Notes: a model not told the origin generated them from the letters alone. Positions 27,817-36,979 are shown, counted from the first letter of the stretch. The stretch: DNA of 64,000 nt from JADGRB01 sp963835825 (GCA_963835825.1 CAWIGZ010000008.1:1-64000), one strand, 5' to 3'. Numbers and translations: made by a program.

Positions 27817-28515
27817 TCGGGGCGGCTCGCCTTCGCGGAAGGTCCCCCCGCGATGGACGGCCTCCGCCAGGAACGCGATCTTCTGCTGGTAGGCGGCGAA
27901 CAGCTGCTCGTTGCCGACGGTGTCGCCCGGGCTGCGGTGGGCGAGCTCGCGAGAGGTCGCGATCGCGTCGTCGAGCTGGGCCAGACGTTCGGCGCAGCGG
28001 GCGCGCTCGGCCGGGCTCCAGCGAGGCTCCTCGCGCGCCAGGAGGCCCCGCAGCTTCTCGATCGACCTTTCGTAGGCGGCGGCGGCGCTGGCGAACTCGG
28101 CCTCGGCTTCGTTGAGCAGCGGGTCGGTGGACGCCACCGCCGCCGCGGGCGCGACGCTGGGTGCGGCGGCCCGGTGGGTGCGCCAGGAGGCGAGCCCGAG
28201 GGCCACCACGGAGACGGCGACCGCGCCGGCCAGCGCCCCGCTGCCGAACAGACGCAACGACAGCCACCAGGGGCGCTCGTGGCGGGCCATGGCCCCCTCG
28301 ACGGCGGGCCAGAGCGAGGGGGGCGGCTCCGGCCGCTCGAGCTTCCGCGCCGCCGTCACCAGGGCGGTCAGCTCCGCGACCGACCGGGTGCACTGCGGGC
28401 AGGCCGCCAGGTGCGCCCGCACCACCGGCGCTTCCGCCGCGGAGAGATCGCCGTCGACGAACGCCGAGAGCGTCTCGCGTGATTGACCGCAGGGTCTGGA
28501 GCTATCGATCGCCAT
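27814..28515 (-). CDS. Transmembrane anti-sigma factor (zinc-finger type)
   Basis: A 233-residue protein with an N-terminal anti-sigma zinc finger: CGQSRETLSAFVDGDLS, then HLAACPQC, giving the H-x3-C-x2-C arrangement. A single transmembrane helix (about residues 88-112, GSGALAGAVAVSVVALGLA) leads to an extracytoplasmic, helical Ala/Glu-rich domain. It would hold the ECF sigma factor encoded 33 bases upstream at the membrane until a signal releases it. It overlaps the DUF4097 gene by three bases. Confidence 0.9.
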   Translation of the reverse strand: MAIDSSRPCGQSRETLSAFVDGDLSAAEAPVVRAHLAACPQCTRSVAELTALVTAARKLERPEPPPSLWPAVEGAMARHERPWWLSLRLFGSGALAGAVAVSVVALGLASWRTHRAAAPSVAPAAAVASTDPLLNEAEAEFASAAAAYERSIEKLRGLLAREEPRWSPAERARCAERLAQLDDAIATSRELAHRSPGDTVGNEQLFAAYQQKIAFLAEAVHRGGTFREGEPPR

Positions 28516-28548
28516 CGTGCGCCATCGTGGTGCTCATCCGTGTTGCCG

Positions 28549-29250
28549 CTATCCGTCTTGCAGTGATTCAGCCGTGATGCCGTCGGCCGCCAGAATCTCG
28601 CGCAGGCGGGCCCGCGCCTTGTGAAGCTGCGACTTCGAGGTCCCCACGTGGCACCGGAGGATCGAGGCGATCTCCTCGTGCTCGAGCCCCTCGACGTCGT
28701 GCAGCACGATGACCGTGCGGTACCCGGTCGGCAGCCGCACCAGCGCCCGCTCGAGCCGCGCCCGCAGGACCGCGTCCCCCTGCACCGGCTCGGCGGCCGC
28801 CTGGGCTTCGATGGTCTTCTCGACCTGACTGTCGGGCGGACTGTCGCTGTCGCGGGTCAGCAGCCGCGCGCCGGCGCGCCGGGTGCGGTGCGAAAGCGCC
28901 GCATTCACCGCCAGCCGGTAGATCCAGGTCGAGAGCGCCGCGTCCCCCCGGAACTTGGGCAGCCCCCGGAAGATGCGGATGAAGGCCTCCTGGGCCACCT
29001 CCTCGGCCTCGGTGGGGCCGACGATGCGCAGCGCCAGTCCGTAGACCCGCTTCTTGTAGCGATGGTAGAGCGCCTCGCGGCTCCCGGGATCGCTGCGCTT
29101 GATGGCCGCGATGAGCTCCGCGTCGTCGAGCTCGGCCCGGGACGCCCCTGCGGGGACCAGCAGACCCTCGATTGCTCTCACCGCGGTGACGCCGAACATC
29201 GTTGCTTGAGGTGGTTTGACCGCCATGGCCCGGGTCCGGTTGCCCCCCAA
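28549..29250 (-). CDS. ECF-type RNA polymerase sigma factor
   Basis: Sigma-70 family group IV factor. Region 2 is seen in ALYHRYKKRVYGLALRIVGP, AEEVAQEAFIRIFRGLPKF and STWIYRLAVNAALSH; region 4 in VRLPTGYRTVIVLHDVEG and HEEIASILRCHVGTSKSQLH with the following KARARLRE. Length (233 residues) is slightly long because of the N terminus; a start at the ATG of MFGVTAVR or MAVKPPQ is equally possible. It heads the sigma/anti-sigma/DUF4097 operon and is divergent from the MFS/spermidine-synthase gene. Confidence 0.93.
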   Translation of the reverse strand: MGGNRTRAMAVKPPQATMFGVTAVRAIEGLLVPAGASRAELDDAELIAAIKRSDPGSREALYHRYKKRVYGLALRIVGPTEAEEVAQEAFIRIFRGLPKFRGDAALSTWIYRLAVNAALSHRTRRAGARLLTRDSDSPPDSQVEKTIEAQAAAEPVQGDAVLRARLERALVRLPTGYRTVIVLHDVEGLEHEEIASILRCHVGTSKSQLHKARARLREILAADGITAESLQDG

Positions 29251-29314
29251 ATAGAGTCGACGCGTCTGCGCCGGTCAACCACCTTGCTCACTCCGGTGGT
29301 AGATTCCGCGACCC

Positions 29315-32300
29315 ATGCGGGTCGTGGTTCTGGCCTGTTTCTTCCTCTCCGGGGCCTCGGGGCTGATCCTCGAGATGCTCTGGACCCGAATGCTGACGCT
29401 GGTCTTCGGGTCGACGACGCTCGCCGTGTCGACGGTGCTGACGGCGTTCATGGGGGGGCTCGGCCTCGGGTCCTACCTGGCCGGGCGCTACGCCGATCGC
29501 CTCAAGAGCCCGGTGCGCGCCTATGCGATCGCCGAGGCGGGGATCGGCGTCTACGCCTTGCTGGTCCCCCTGGTGATGACGCTCTATCCCGGGCTCAATC
29601 GCGGCGCTCTGGAGCGCCTTCGGCGACCGGTACGCTCTCCTTTCGGTGCTGCGCTTCGTCGCGTCGGCGGGGCTCCTGCTGGCGCCCACGACGCTGATGG
29701 GCGCGACGCTGCCGTTCCTGGCCCGGCACTTCGTGACCCGGCCCTGGGAGCTGCGGCGCATCGGGCTGCGGATCGGGACCCTCTACTCGGTGAATCTGTT
29801 CGGCGCGGTGGCCGGGGCGTTCTTCGCCGGCTTCGTCTTTCTGCCGACCATCGGGCTGCGCTGGACCAACGTCACCGCCGCGTCCTTCGATCTGGTGCTG
29901 GCGGGCGCGATCCTGCTGGCCCACCGCTATTTGCCGAAGAACGCCGACGACGGGGTGTCGATCGACGAGCGGCTCGACGCCGCGGCGGTGGCGGCCAACC
30001 TGGAGGGCACCGTCTTGCCGACGGCCCCCCTGCTCGACGATCGCTCGCGGAGGGCGGCGCTGGCGGCCTTCGCGGTCTCCGGCGCCACCGCCATGACCCT
30101 GCAGGTGCTCTGGACGCGCGCTCTGGCGGTCCTGCTCGGCTCCTCGATCTTCTCGTTCACGCTGATCCTGCTGGCCTTCCTGATCGGCCTCGGTCTGGGG
30201 GCGGCGCTGTTCGGGCGGGCCAGTCAGCGGACGTCCCATCCGGTCCGCTGGCTGGCGATGCTGCACCTCGGGACGGCGACGGCGGTGGGCGCGACGTACC
30301 TCTTCACCGACAAGATGCCGTTCGTCTTCACCTGGCTCCTGCAGTCGTCGGGGTTCGGCGTCGACACCATCCTGGCCTGCCAGTTCGTGATGGCCTGCAT
30401 GATCCTGCTGCCGGCGACGATTCTGATGGGGGGCGTCTTCCCGCTGACGATGCGGATCGCCGCGGGCGGGCTCGACTCCGTGGGGCGCGACGTGGGACGC
30501 GCCTACGCCCTCAACACCGTCGGGGCCATCATCGGATCGTTCTTTTCGGGGTTCGTGGTGCTGCCGAAGCTGGGGCTGCAGCGGGGGATCTACGCGGCGG
30601 TGCTGGGCGACTTGGTCCTGGCGGGCGTGCTCTTCTGGGTGGCGCCGGGGCTCTCCCCCAAGCGTCGCCGCGCGGGGGTGGCGGCGGCGGTCGCGCTGGC
30701 CCTCATCGGTCTCGTGCTGCCGCGCTGGAACCTGGTCACCTTCTCGTCGGGATTCTTCCGGATGTCGGTGGCGCGTGAGTACATCAGCCGCAAGCTGCGC
30801 AAGCACGTCTGGAAAGATCCCAAGCTGGTCTTCTACGAGGACGGCATCGCCACCACCGTCAGCGTCGATCAGTGGGACGCCAAGACCTACTCGCTCAAGA
30901 ACAACGGCAAGGTCGACGCCTCGAACGACGCCGACATGCCGACCCAGATCATGGTCGGCCTCCTGCCGCTGCTGTTCTACAACGGGGCCACGCCGCCCAA
31001 GGTGGCGCTGGTCGGGTTCGGGTCGGGCGTGACCGCCGGGGCCATCACCCAGTACCCGATCAAGTCACTGGAGGTGGTGGAGCTGGAGCCGGCGATCTAT
31101 CGGGCGTCGCGCTTCTTCGCCAACGACAACCACCGGCCGCTGGAGAACCCCAAGGTCACGGCGCGGGTCGGCGACGGGCGCAACTTCCTGACCCAGCGCA
31201 AGGACAAGTTCGACGTCATCGTCAGCGAGCCGTCGAACCCCTGGCTGACGGGCGTGTCGAATCTCTTCACCCGCGAGTACTTCCGCAGCGTGAAGACGCG
31301 CCTGGCGCCCAACGGGATCTTCTGCCAGTGGGCGCAGCTCTACGAGATGGCGCCCTGGAACATCAAGACCATCTACGGGACGGTGCGCGAGGCGTTCCCC
31401 TACGTCTACGTCTTCGCCGCCGAGGATCTGTCGTCGGACACCATCCTGGTGGGGAGCATGAAGCCCCTGCCGCTGGACATCGACCTGCTGGAGCGCGCGT
31501 TTCGGGATCCATCGACCCGCGCCGAGGCGAAGCGGGGCGGGCTCAATTCGCCGCACGACGTGCTGGCCTACCTGCTGCTCGGTCCCGAGGAGCTGGAGTC
31601 GTTCACCGCCGGCACGCCCATCAACACCGACGACAACGCGCGGATCGAGTTCGCGGCGCCGCGCGATCTGCTCGGCTATGCCAAGTTCGATCCCTACCTG
31701 ACCAAGGTCTACGGCCCGCTGTGGCCCTACGGCCGGCTGACGGAGCTGGCGCGCGGCTACGACGGGCCCGAGCGCGGCGAGCGCGCCGGGCTGCTCTCCC
31801 GGAGCCTCCTGGCGCACGGCAAGGCGCGCGAGTCCGAGCTGTGGGCGCGGCGGGCCGAGGCGGCGGGCGACCCGCCCGAGGCGCAGCACGCGCGACTGCT
31901 GCTGGATCTGGTGTCGACGCGGCTCGACCGCGATCCGGAGATCCCGCTGGCGGCGGGCGGCGAGCTCGCTCCGCCAGTCGTCCCGGCCAAGCTGGCCGCC
32001 GCGCACCCGGAGATGGTGGCGCAAGTGAAAGAGGAGTACCCCGACGTCCTGGCCGCCTACCACGCCCGCCGCTACGCCACCGGCTACAAGATTCTGGAGA
32101 AGTGGCCCGAGGAGGTCTGGACCGGCCTCGGCCAGGACTTCTCGCTCCTCACCGGCTTCCTCGACTACAAGGCCGAGTTCTACAGCGACGCCATCGACGA
32201 GCTCAAGCTGCTGGCCGACGACGCCACCTTCGCCGCCCGCCGCCCGGAGGCGCTCTACTACCTCGGCCGCGCCTACTACGCCAACGCCATGTACACCAAG

Positions 32301-32384
32301 GCCGTCGAGGCGCTCGAGCGCTACATCCGCTCGCAGACGGTGCTGGGCCGCCCGCTGCTGCCTGGGCCTTCGACCAAGCTTTAG
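29315..32384 (+). CDS. Fused MFS-like membrane / spermidine-synthase-like protein with TPR tail, one frameshift
   Basis: A ~1020-residue protein. The N-terminal ~430 residues form multiple membrane helices (GASGLILEMLWTRMLTLVFG; LGLGAALFG), as in 'fused MFS/spermidine synthase' proteins. Then comes a Rossmann methyltransferase-like spermidine synthase domain with VALVGFGSGVTAGAI and DVIVSEPSNPWLTGVSNLFT. The C-terminal ~200 residues contain TPR-like repeats. The frame breaks at about 29610; after correction WSAFGDRYALLSVLRFV joins the halves. True polyamine synthesis is not established for the membrane-fused group. The tandem repeat block begins at the stop codon. Confidence 0.88.
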
Positions 32385-32438
32385 ACCTAGGCCAGACCCA
32401 GACTGGACCTAGGCCCGACCTAAGGCCCGACCTAGGCC
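32384..32438. repeat. Four copies of GACCTAGGCC-like decamer
   Basis: Right after the stop codon, GACCTAGGCC occurs at 32384-32393, 32406-32415 and 32429-32438, with a one-base-longer variant GACCTAAGGCC at 32417-32427. The copies contain the palindrome CCTAGG. They form the left edge of the repeat block; function is unknown. Confidence 0.7.
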
Positions 32439-32465
32439 GCACTCGTCCGGGACGCGCTCAGGGCG

Positions 32466-32836
32466 CCTTCGCGGACGGCCTTCGCGGACGGTCTTCGCGG
32501 ACGGTCTTCGCGGACGGCCTTCGCGGACGGCCTTCGCGGACGGCCTTCGCGGACGGCCTTCGCGGACGGCCTTCGCGGACGGTCTTCGCGGACGGTCTTC
32601 GCGGACGGCCTTCGCGGACGGTCTTCGCGGACGGCCTTCGCGGACGGTCTTCGCGGACGGTCTTCGCGGACGGCCTTCGCGGACGGTCTTCGCGGACGGC
32701 CTTCGCGGACGGCCTTCGCGGACGGTCTTCGCGGACGGCCTTCGCGGACGGTCTTCGCGGACGGCCTTCGCGGACGGTCTTCGCGGACGGCCTTCCGGAC
32801 GGCCTTCCGGACGGCCTTCGCGGACGGTCTTCGCGG
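32466..32836. repeat. 13-bp tandem array, 28 full units with a two-state base
   Basis: The unit is YCTTCGCGGACGG (Y = C or T). There are 28 full units and a partial 29th; two units near the right end are 12 bases (CCTTCCGGACGG). The only other variation is the first base, in the order CCTTCCCCCTTCTCTTCTCC for the first twenty units, then TCTCTCCC. Because 13 is not a multiple of three, open frames of 13-residue repeats cross the array on both strands (for example RPSAKAVRED on the minus strand); these are probably not genes. Confidence 0.92.
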
Positions 32837-32879
32837 TGAGGCGATAGCCTCCCGTCCTGGTCGAGAGGCCACTTCCGTT

Positions 32880-32927
32880 ACGTGCGGTCGAACGTCGGCG
32901 CTTCGAACCGAAGCCCTTTCCGCACGT
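32880..32927. repeat. 8-bp inverted repeat
   Basis: ACGTGCGG (32880-32887) and CCGCACGT (32920-32927) are perfect complements around a 32-base loop. The pair directly precedes the larger hairpin at 32930 with a two-base gap. It may be part of the same structured element. Confidence 0.55.
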
Positions 32928-32929
32928 GG

Positions 32930-32987
32930 GCTTTTTCCGGCGCGTGGTCTGCCTTGAATCTATTGCAGACCACGCGCCGGAAAAAGC
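32930..32987. repeat. Perfect 23-bp inverted repeat with 12-base loop
   Basis: The left arm 32930-32952 (GCTTTTTCCGGCGCG then TGGTCTGC) and the right arm 32965-32987 are perfectly complementary. The loop is CTTGAATCTATT. Because the arms begin with GCTTTTT and end with AAAAAGC, the structure resembles a bidirectional terminator, but its stem is far longer than usual. It lies between the 13-bp array and the hexamer array, far from either flanking gene's stop. Confidence 0.9.
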
Positions 32988-33060
32988 TCGTAAGCGGCCT
33001 ACATAGGTCGATCGAGACGCGAGCTTCTTGCCGCGCGCGTGCCGGGGTTCTCCTTAGCTC

Positions 33061-33315
33061 GAGTTCGAGTTCGAGTTCGAGTTCGAGTTCGAGTTCGAGT
33101 TCGAGTTCGAGTTCGAGTTCGAGTTGCGAGTTCGAGTTCGAGTTCGAGTTCGAGTTCGAGTTCGAGTTCGAGTTCGAGTTCGAGTTCGAGTTCGAGTTCG
33201 AGTTCGAGTTCGAGTTCGAGTGTCGAGTTGCGAGTTCGAGTTCGAGTTCGAGTTCGAGTTCGAGTTCGAGTTCGAGTTCGAGTTCGAGTTCGAGTTCGAG
33301 TTCGAGTCCGAGTCC
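33061..33315. repeat. GAGTTC hexanucleotide microsatellite
   Basis: Blocks of 10, 15 and 12 perfect GAGTTC copies are separated by GAGTTGC (33121-33127) and by GAGTGTC plus GAGTTGC (33218-33231); two GAGTCC variants end the array. The hexamer has no stop codon in any of six frames, so spurious repeat ORFs (SS, EF, RV / NS, TR, EL) run through it. It lies 154 bases beyond the rpsI stop. Confidence 0.95.
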
Positions 33316-33416
33316 CGCGAGCGGCGCGCGCGTACCCGGGCCCGTGCGCCCGAGGTTTCCGAGGTCCCCGTGGCCACGCGAGCGACGAGAGCGCCGCGCG
33401 CGTGCGGGACAACGAA

Positions 33417-33457
33417 GCGCACCGGTGCGCACAAGCGCACCAGAAGCGCACTGGTGC
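33417..33457. repeat. Palindrome and hairpin downstream of rpsI
   Basis: GCGCACCGGTGCGC (33417-33430) is a perfect 14-base palindrome. Next to it, GCACCAG (33437-33443) pairs with CTGGTGC (33451-33457) over a seven-base loop. They start 12 bases past the minus-strand rpsI stop, where the operon terminator is expected, but there is no T-run on that strand. Confidence 0.5.
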
Positions 33458-33468
33458 AGCGAAGCGGT

Positions 33469-33867
33469 CTAGCGCTTGCTGAACTGGAAGCGGGCGCGGG
33501 CGCCGCGCTGACCGTATTTCTTGCGCTCTTTTTGGCGCGCGTCGCGGGTCAGGTAGCCGGCCTTCTTGAGGGAGGGCCGGTGCGCGGGGTCGATCTTGAT
33601 GAGGCTGCGCGAGATGCCGTGGCGAATCGCGTCCGCCTGGCCCGACAGCCCGCCGCCGCGCACGTTGACGAACACGTCGAACTGTCCGGAGGTCTCGGTC
33701 AGCTCCAGCGCCTGGCGGAACACCATGCGCGAGGTCTCGCGGCCGAAGTACTGCTCGAGCGAGCGGTCGTTGATGGCGATCTTGCCGGAGCCCGGCTGCA
33801 ACCAGACGCGGGCGATGGCGTGCTTGCGGCGACCAGTGGCGTAAGTGGCTTTGGAAACGTCGGGCAT
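33469..33867 (-). CDS. rpsI: 30S ribosomal protein S9
   Basis: Complete S9 of 132 residues: ATGRRKHAIARVWLQPGSGK, the middle VRGGGLSGQADAIRHGISRS, and the conserved C terminus RDARQKERKKYGQRGARARF ending QFSKR, which reaches the ribosomal P site. It follows rplM by 12 bases, the standard L13-S9 operon. Immediately downstream lie palindromes and then the hexamer and 13-bp repeat arrays. Confidence 0.98.
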   Translation of the reverse strand: MPDVSKATYATGRRKHAIARVWLQPGSGKIAINDRSLEQYFGRETSRMVFRQALELTETSGQFDVFVNVRGGGLSGQADAIRHGISRSLIKIDPAHRPSLKKAGYLTRDARQKERKKYGQRGARARFQFSKR

Positions 33868-33879
33868 CGGGGGCTCCTG

Positions 33880-34341
33880 CTAGGCCTTGGTGACGAACTT
33901 GACGGGCTTGGGCTGCTGCGCGGCGTGCGGGTGCTCCGCGCCGGCGTAGACCTTGAGCTTCTTGTAGATCTGGCGGCCGAGCGGGCCCTTGGGGAGCATG
34001 CCCCAGACGGCGCGCTTGACGAGATCGGTCGGGTGACGCTTGACCAGCTGCTCGGCCGTCTGCGTGCGCAGGCCGCCCGGGAACAGCGAGTGGTCGCGGT
34101 ACAGCTTGCCCGACCACTTCTTGCCCGTCAGCTTGACCTTCTCGGCGTTGACGACCACCACGAAGTCGCCGGCGTCGGCGTGCGCGGTGAACGTCGGCCG
34201 GTGCTTGCCGCGCAGGATGTCGGCGATCTTCGTCGCCGCGCGTCCGAGCGTCAGGCCGTTCACGTCGGCGATGTACCAACCGTGCGCGAATGGCTCTTTG
34301 ATCTGAAAAGTCGAACGATGGTGCGTGGCTGCTGCGGGCAT
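33880..34341 (-). CDS. rplM: 50S ribosomal protein L13
   Basis: L13 of 153 residues: HGWYIADVNGLTLGRAATKI, GDFVVVVNAEKVKLTGKKW, and the signature WGMLPKGPLGRQIYKKLKVY with AGAEHPH. The N terminus (AAATHHRSTFQIKEPFA) is slightly longer than in E. coli. It is first in the rplM-rpsI operon. The intergenic region upstream (34342-34529), shared with the divergent lipoprotein gene, must hold its promoter. Confidence 0.97.
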   Translation of the reverse strand: MPAAATHHRSTFQIKEPFAHGWYIADVNGLTLGRAATKIADILRGKHRPTFTAHADAGDFVVVVNAEKVKLTGKKWSGKLYRDHSLFPGGLRTQTAEQLVKRHPTDLVKRAVWGMLPKGPLGRQIYKKLKVYAGAEHPHAAQQPKPVKFVTKA

Positions 34342-34529
34342 GGAGCGCGGTTTCTACTTGAGCGGCCCGGCTTTGTCAACGCGTCCCTCGCCAGTCTCCT
34401 GCGAGGCGGGTCCGGGACGGGCCGGACGACGAAGACGACGCCCGCATGGTCGTACCCGCAGAGCCTGTCACAAATCTGAATTTGATCACGGTCGAGGTTC
34501 CGGTTTACTGTAGCGGCCGGAGGTCATTC

Positions 34530-34880
34530 ATGGTGCGTGCGCTCTTCGTGTCTGTGTGTCTGTTCATGGTCGTGGGTTGTGGCAGCGGCACCAGCCGCCC
34601 GGCGTCGAATCAGGCCCAGGCGGACTGCTATTACTACGTCGAAAATGAGCTCTGCCCGACGCTGTACGCGTGCGGGGCGTCCTACACGTCATCCAGCCAG
34701 TGCATCAACACCTTCGAAATCGCCGGCAATAGCGTGCTCGCCTGCGACACGGTCACCGCGGAGTCGTACTCGGCGCTGGCGGCGTGCGAGGCACAAACCA
34801 ACCAGTCGTATTGCTACGACGTGGTCGACAGTGCCGGCTACGCGATTCTCCCGCCCGCCTGCTACCACGTCTTCTACTAG
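34530..34880 (+). CDS. Small Cys-rich lipoprotein
   Basis: A 116-residue predicted lipoprotein. It starts MVRALFVSVCLFMVVGCGSG, a short hydrophobic signal with lipobox VVGC (Cys17). The mature part has about eight Cys residues (DCYYYVENELCPTLYACGA; QCINTFE; LACD; AACE; SYCYDVV; PPACYH), suggesting several disulfides. GGAGG lies seven bases before ATG 34530, a strong start. No family was recognised; similar small Cys-rich lipoproteins are common in Myxococcota. A weak hairpin (TCCCGC/GCGGGA, 34889-34905) follows the stop. Confidence 0.8.
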   Translation: MVRALFVSVCLFMVVGCGSGTSRPASNQAQADCYYYVENELCPTLYACGASYTSSSQCINTFEIAGNSVLACDTVTAESYSALAACEAQTNQSYCYDVVDSAGYAILPPACYHVFY

Positions 34881-35084
34881 AAAGCCGATCCCGCTCCTGG
34901 CGGGAGAGGCAAGTCCCCGCCGGGCTGGACCGGGCTCGCGACACTCGGGGCGCGCTGTCGACAAGCCGCTGCGCGTGCTGAGGCGCGGTGCAGCGCCCCA
35001 AACATGCGGCGCTCGCCGCGCGTTTGCTGACAACCAGTCGCTTCGGGACGATGCACTGGAACTGCCCGGCTGGTTCGGGAAGTC

Positions 35085-36404
35085 CTACGATGCGCGCTCA
35101 CCCAACCGCATCGGCTCGAGCTCGGCCGTTGGGGCCCGAAATGCCAGCCGTGCTGCGCCCGCGAAGATCAGCAGCGCGCCGAAGAGCGGACACGAGAGCC
35201 AGAGGCTTCGTGGCGGCGAGAACGGGATCGGGAGCGCCGCCAGGAAGAGCGTCTCCTTCGGAATCGTGAGCAGCAGGAGCGCGATGCCGAGCAGCGTGCG
35301 GGCGACAGGATCGCGCCGCGCGACGGCCGCTCGCCAGGTCAGCGCCATCGGCAGCAACAGCAGCAGCGCGTAGTGCGGCCAGCCGAGCGGGTTGAGGACG
35401 ACGACCAGCACATACCAGAGCGCGAGGGCGCAGCCGTTCCGCTCTCGATCGGGCGCGGCGCGGTGGGCAGCTCGGGTCGCCCAGATCGCCGTACCGACCA
35501 GCGCCGCCTCCGACACGATCAGCACCGCGCGGCCGACCAGCGCCGAGGCCAGCAGCGGGCGCGCGAACCTGCCGGGGCCGAACAGCCGCGCGACGAGGCC
35601 GTTCACCGACAGCGTGTTGTGCCACCAGGTCTGCCAGGCGAGGGTATTTCCGGCCGATTCGCGGAAGAGCGCTTCCCAGGCGTGCAGACCGCCCAGCGGA
35701 AGCGCGAGCAGGCAGATGCCGGCCAGCACCCAGACGAACCTCCAGGCGGCCCGCCGATCGCGCAGGCAAATGTAGGGGAAGAGGACCAGCGGGGTCAGCT
35801 TGATGGCGGTGGCGACGGCCATGAACGTGGCGCCCCGCCGGGTGGCGCCCCGCTCCCAGGCGCGGTGACCTGCGGCGATCGTGACCGCCAGCAGCGGTGA
35901 CCACTGCCCAAGCTCGAGGTTGGTCAGCATCGGCGGCCAGGCGAGCAGAAGGAGAAAGAGGAGAGGAGCCGGAATGACCAGGCCGGCCTCGGCGGCGATC
36001 GGCGTCAGGATCCGGGTGAGGAGCGCCAGCAACCCGATCGACAGCGCCTGCCAGAGCGCGGCGGCCAGCGGATAGGGGAGCGGCACCAGGGGGAGCATCG
36101 GCAACAGCGCGGTCGGCGGATGCACGTAGTAGGGGCCGAGCAGGTTCTCCAGCCGGCGGGCGCCGATCGACTGCGCGTAGTCGTCGGCCGTCGCGCGGCC
36201 CAACACGGCCGGCAGCGGCGCGCCCCACCTGCCGAGGCGCGTCCAGGCCACAGCGGTGACGTAGTCGGGCGTGAAGTCGTTCGGGCGCCGCAAATCATGG
36301 AGGGTGTCGACCAGGGGCAACCGACCGGCCGACAGCCAGCAGGTCCCCAACATGACCACGAAGGTCAGCCGCCGGACGGTGGGTGAGGGTGACCGGTCCG
36401 TCAC
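35085..36404 (-). CDS. GT87-like polyprenol-sugar-dependent glycosyltransferase
   Basis: A 439-residue polytopic membrane protein with about ten hydrophobic helices. It resembles the DUF2029/GT87 (PimE-like) GT-C family: an early extracytoplasmic loop with Asp residues (RRPNDFTPDYVTAVAWTRLG), YYVHPPTALLPMLPLVPLPY, LELGQWSPLLA, AIKLTPLVLFPYI and LNPLGWPHYALLLLLP. GT-C enzymes move a sugar from a polyprenyl phosphate donor across the membrane. It is last in the sugar cassette 35085-39861, its ATG overlapping the acetyltransferase stop, and likely uses a donor made by the GT2 enzyme. Confidence 0.8.
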   Translation of the reverse strand: MTDRSPSPTVRRLTFVVMLGTCWLSAGRLPLVDTLHDLRRPNDFTPDYVTAVAWTRLGRWGAPLPAVLGRATADDYAQSIGARRLENLLGPYYVHPPTALLPMLPLVPLPYPLAAALWQALSIGLLALLTRILTPIAAEAGLVIPAPLLFLLLLAWPPMLTNLELGQWSPLLAVTIAAGHRAWERGATRRGATFMAVATAIKLTPLVLFPYICLRDRRAAWRFVWVLAGICLLALPLGGLHAWEALFRESAGNTLAWQTWWHNTLSVNGLVARLFGPGRFARPLLASALVGRAVLIVSEAALVGTAIWATRAAHRAAPDRERNGCALALWYVLVVVLNPLGWPHYALLLLLPMALTWRAAVARRDPVARTLLGIALLLLTIPKETLFLAALPIPFSPPRSLWLSCPLFGALLIFAGAARLAFRAPTAELEPMRLGERAS

Positions 36405-36979
36405 GCCGGCGTCCGCGGGGCGAGCCCGGCGCCGGCGCGTCGGTAGGCGAGCCCGCAGCGGCAGCGCAGCGTCGCGGGCAGCGTCTCGCCGCAGGCGCAG
36501 ACGAACCCCATTCGGCGCGCGGGGACGCCGGCCACCAGCGCGTGAGCGGGGACGTCCTTCGTGACCACGGCGCCGGCGGCGATCATGGCGTAGGCGCCGA
36601 CGTCGTGGCCGCAGACGACGGTGGCGTTGGCGCCGACGGTGGCGCCGCGCCCCACCCGGGTGGGGGCAAACTTGGACGGCGGCCGCTTGAACCGCCCGGA
36701 GCGCGGGCGGAGATCGTTGGTGAAGACGGCGTGCGGGCCGATGAACGCCTCGTCGGCGACCGTCACGCCGTCGTAGAGCGCGACGCCGTTCTTCACCGTC
36801 ACGTCGTCGCCGAGGACGACGCCGCTCTCGACGAACACCCCCTCGCCCAGGTTGCAGCGGGCGCCGATCCGGGCCCCCTTCATGACGTGGGCGAAGGCCC
36901 AGACGCGCGTCGCTTTTCCGACGGTGGCGCTCTCCACCACCGCCAGACGATGAAATCCCTTTGGAGCCCCCTTGCGCAT
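36401..36979 (-). CDS. Left-handed beta-helix N-acetyltransferase (WlbB/WbpD-like)
   Basis: A 192-residue hexapeptide-repeat transferase: GARIGARCNLGEGVFVESGV, GDDVTVKNGVALYDGVTVAD, FIGPHAVFTNDLRPRS and GRGATVGANATVVCGHDVGA. The arrangement matches UDP-2-acetamido-3-amino-2,3-dideoxy-glucuronate N-acetyltransferases. The C terminus has a four-Cys zinc-ribbon-like element (CACGETLPATLRCRCG), found in part of this family. ATG 36979 overlaps the GT2 stop. With the DegT aminotransferase and dehydrogenase upstream it fits the last step to a diacetamido-uronic acid sugar. Confidence 0.85.
   Translation of the reverse strand: MRKGAPKGFHRLAVVESATVGKATRVWAFAHVMKGARIGARCNLGEGVFVESGVVLGDDVTVKNGVALYDGVTVADEAFIGPHAVFTNDLRPRSGRFKRPPSKFAPTRVGRGATVGANATVVCGHDVGAYAMIAAGAVVTKDVPAHALVAGVPARRMGFVCACGETLPATLRCRCGLAYRRAGAGLAPRTPA

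Noticed and set aside
32466..32836. CRISPR array
   Set aside because: Units are contiguous 13-mers with no unique spacers, and no cas genes are nearby.
32432..32872. Basic repeat protein on the minus strand (RPSAKAVRED repeats), histone H1-like at first sight
   Set aside because: It is simply the translation of the 13-bp tandem array, which is open on both strands; no ribosome binding site or non-repeat domain.
33039..33482. Repeat proteins of Ser, Glu-Phe, Arg-Val, Asn-Ser, Thr-Arg or Glu-Leu
   Set aside because: The GAGTTC hexamer lacks stop codons in all six frames, so such frames are automatic.
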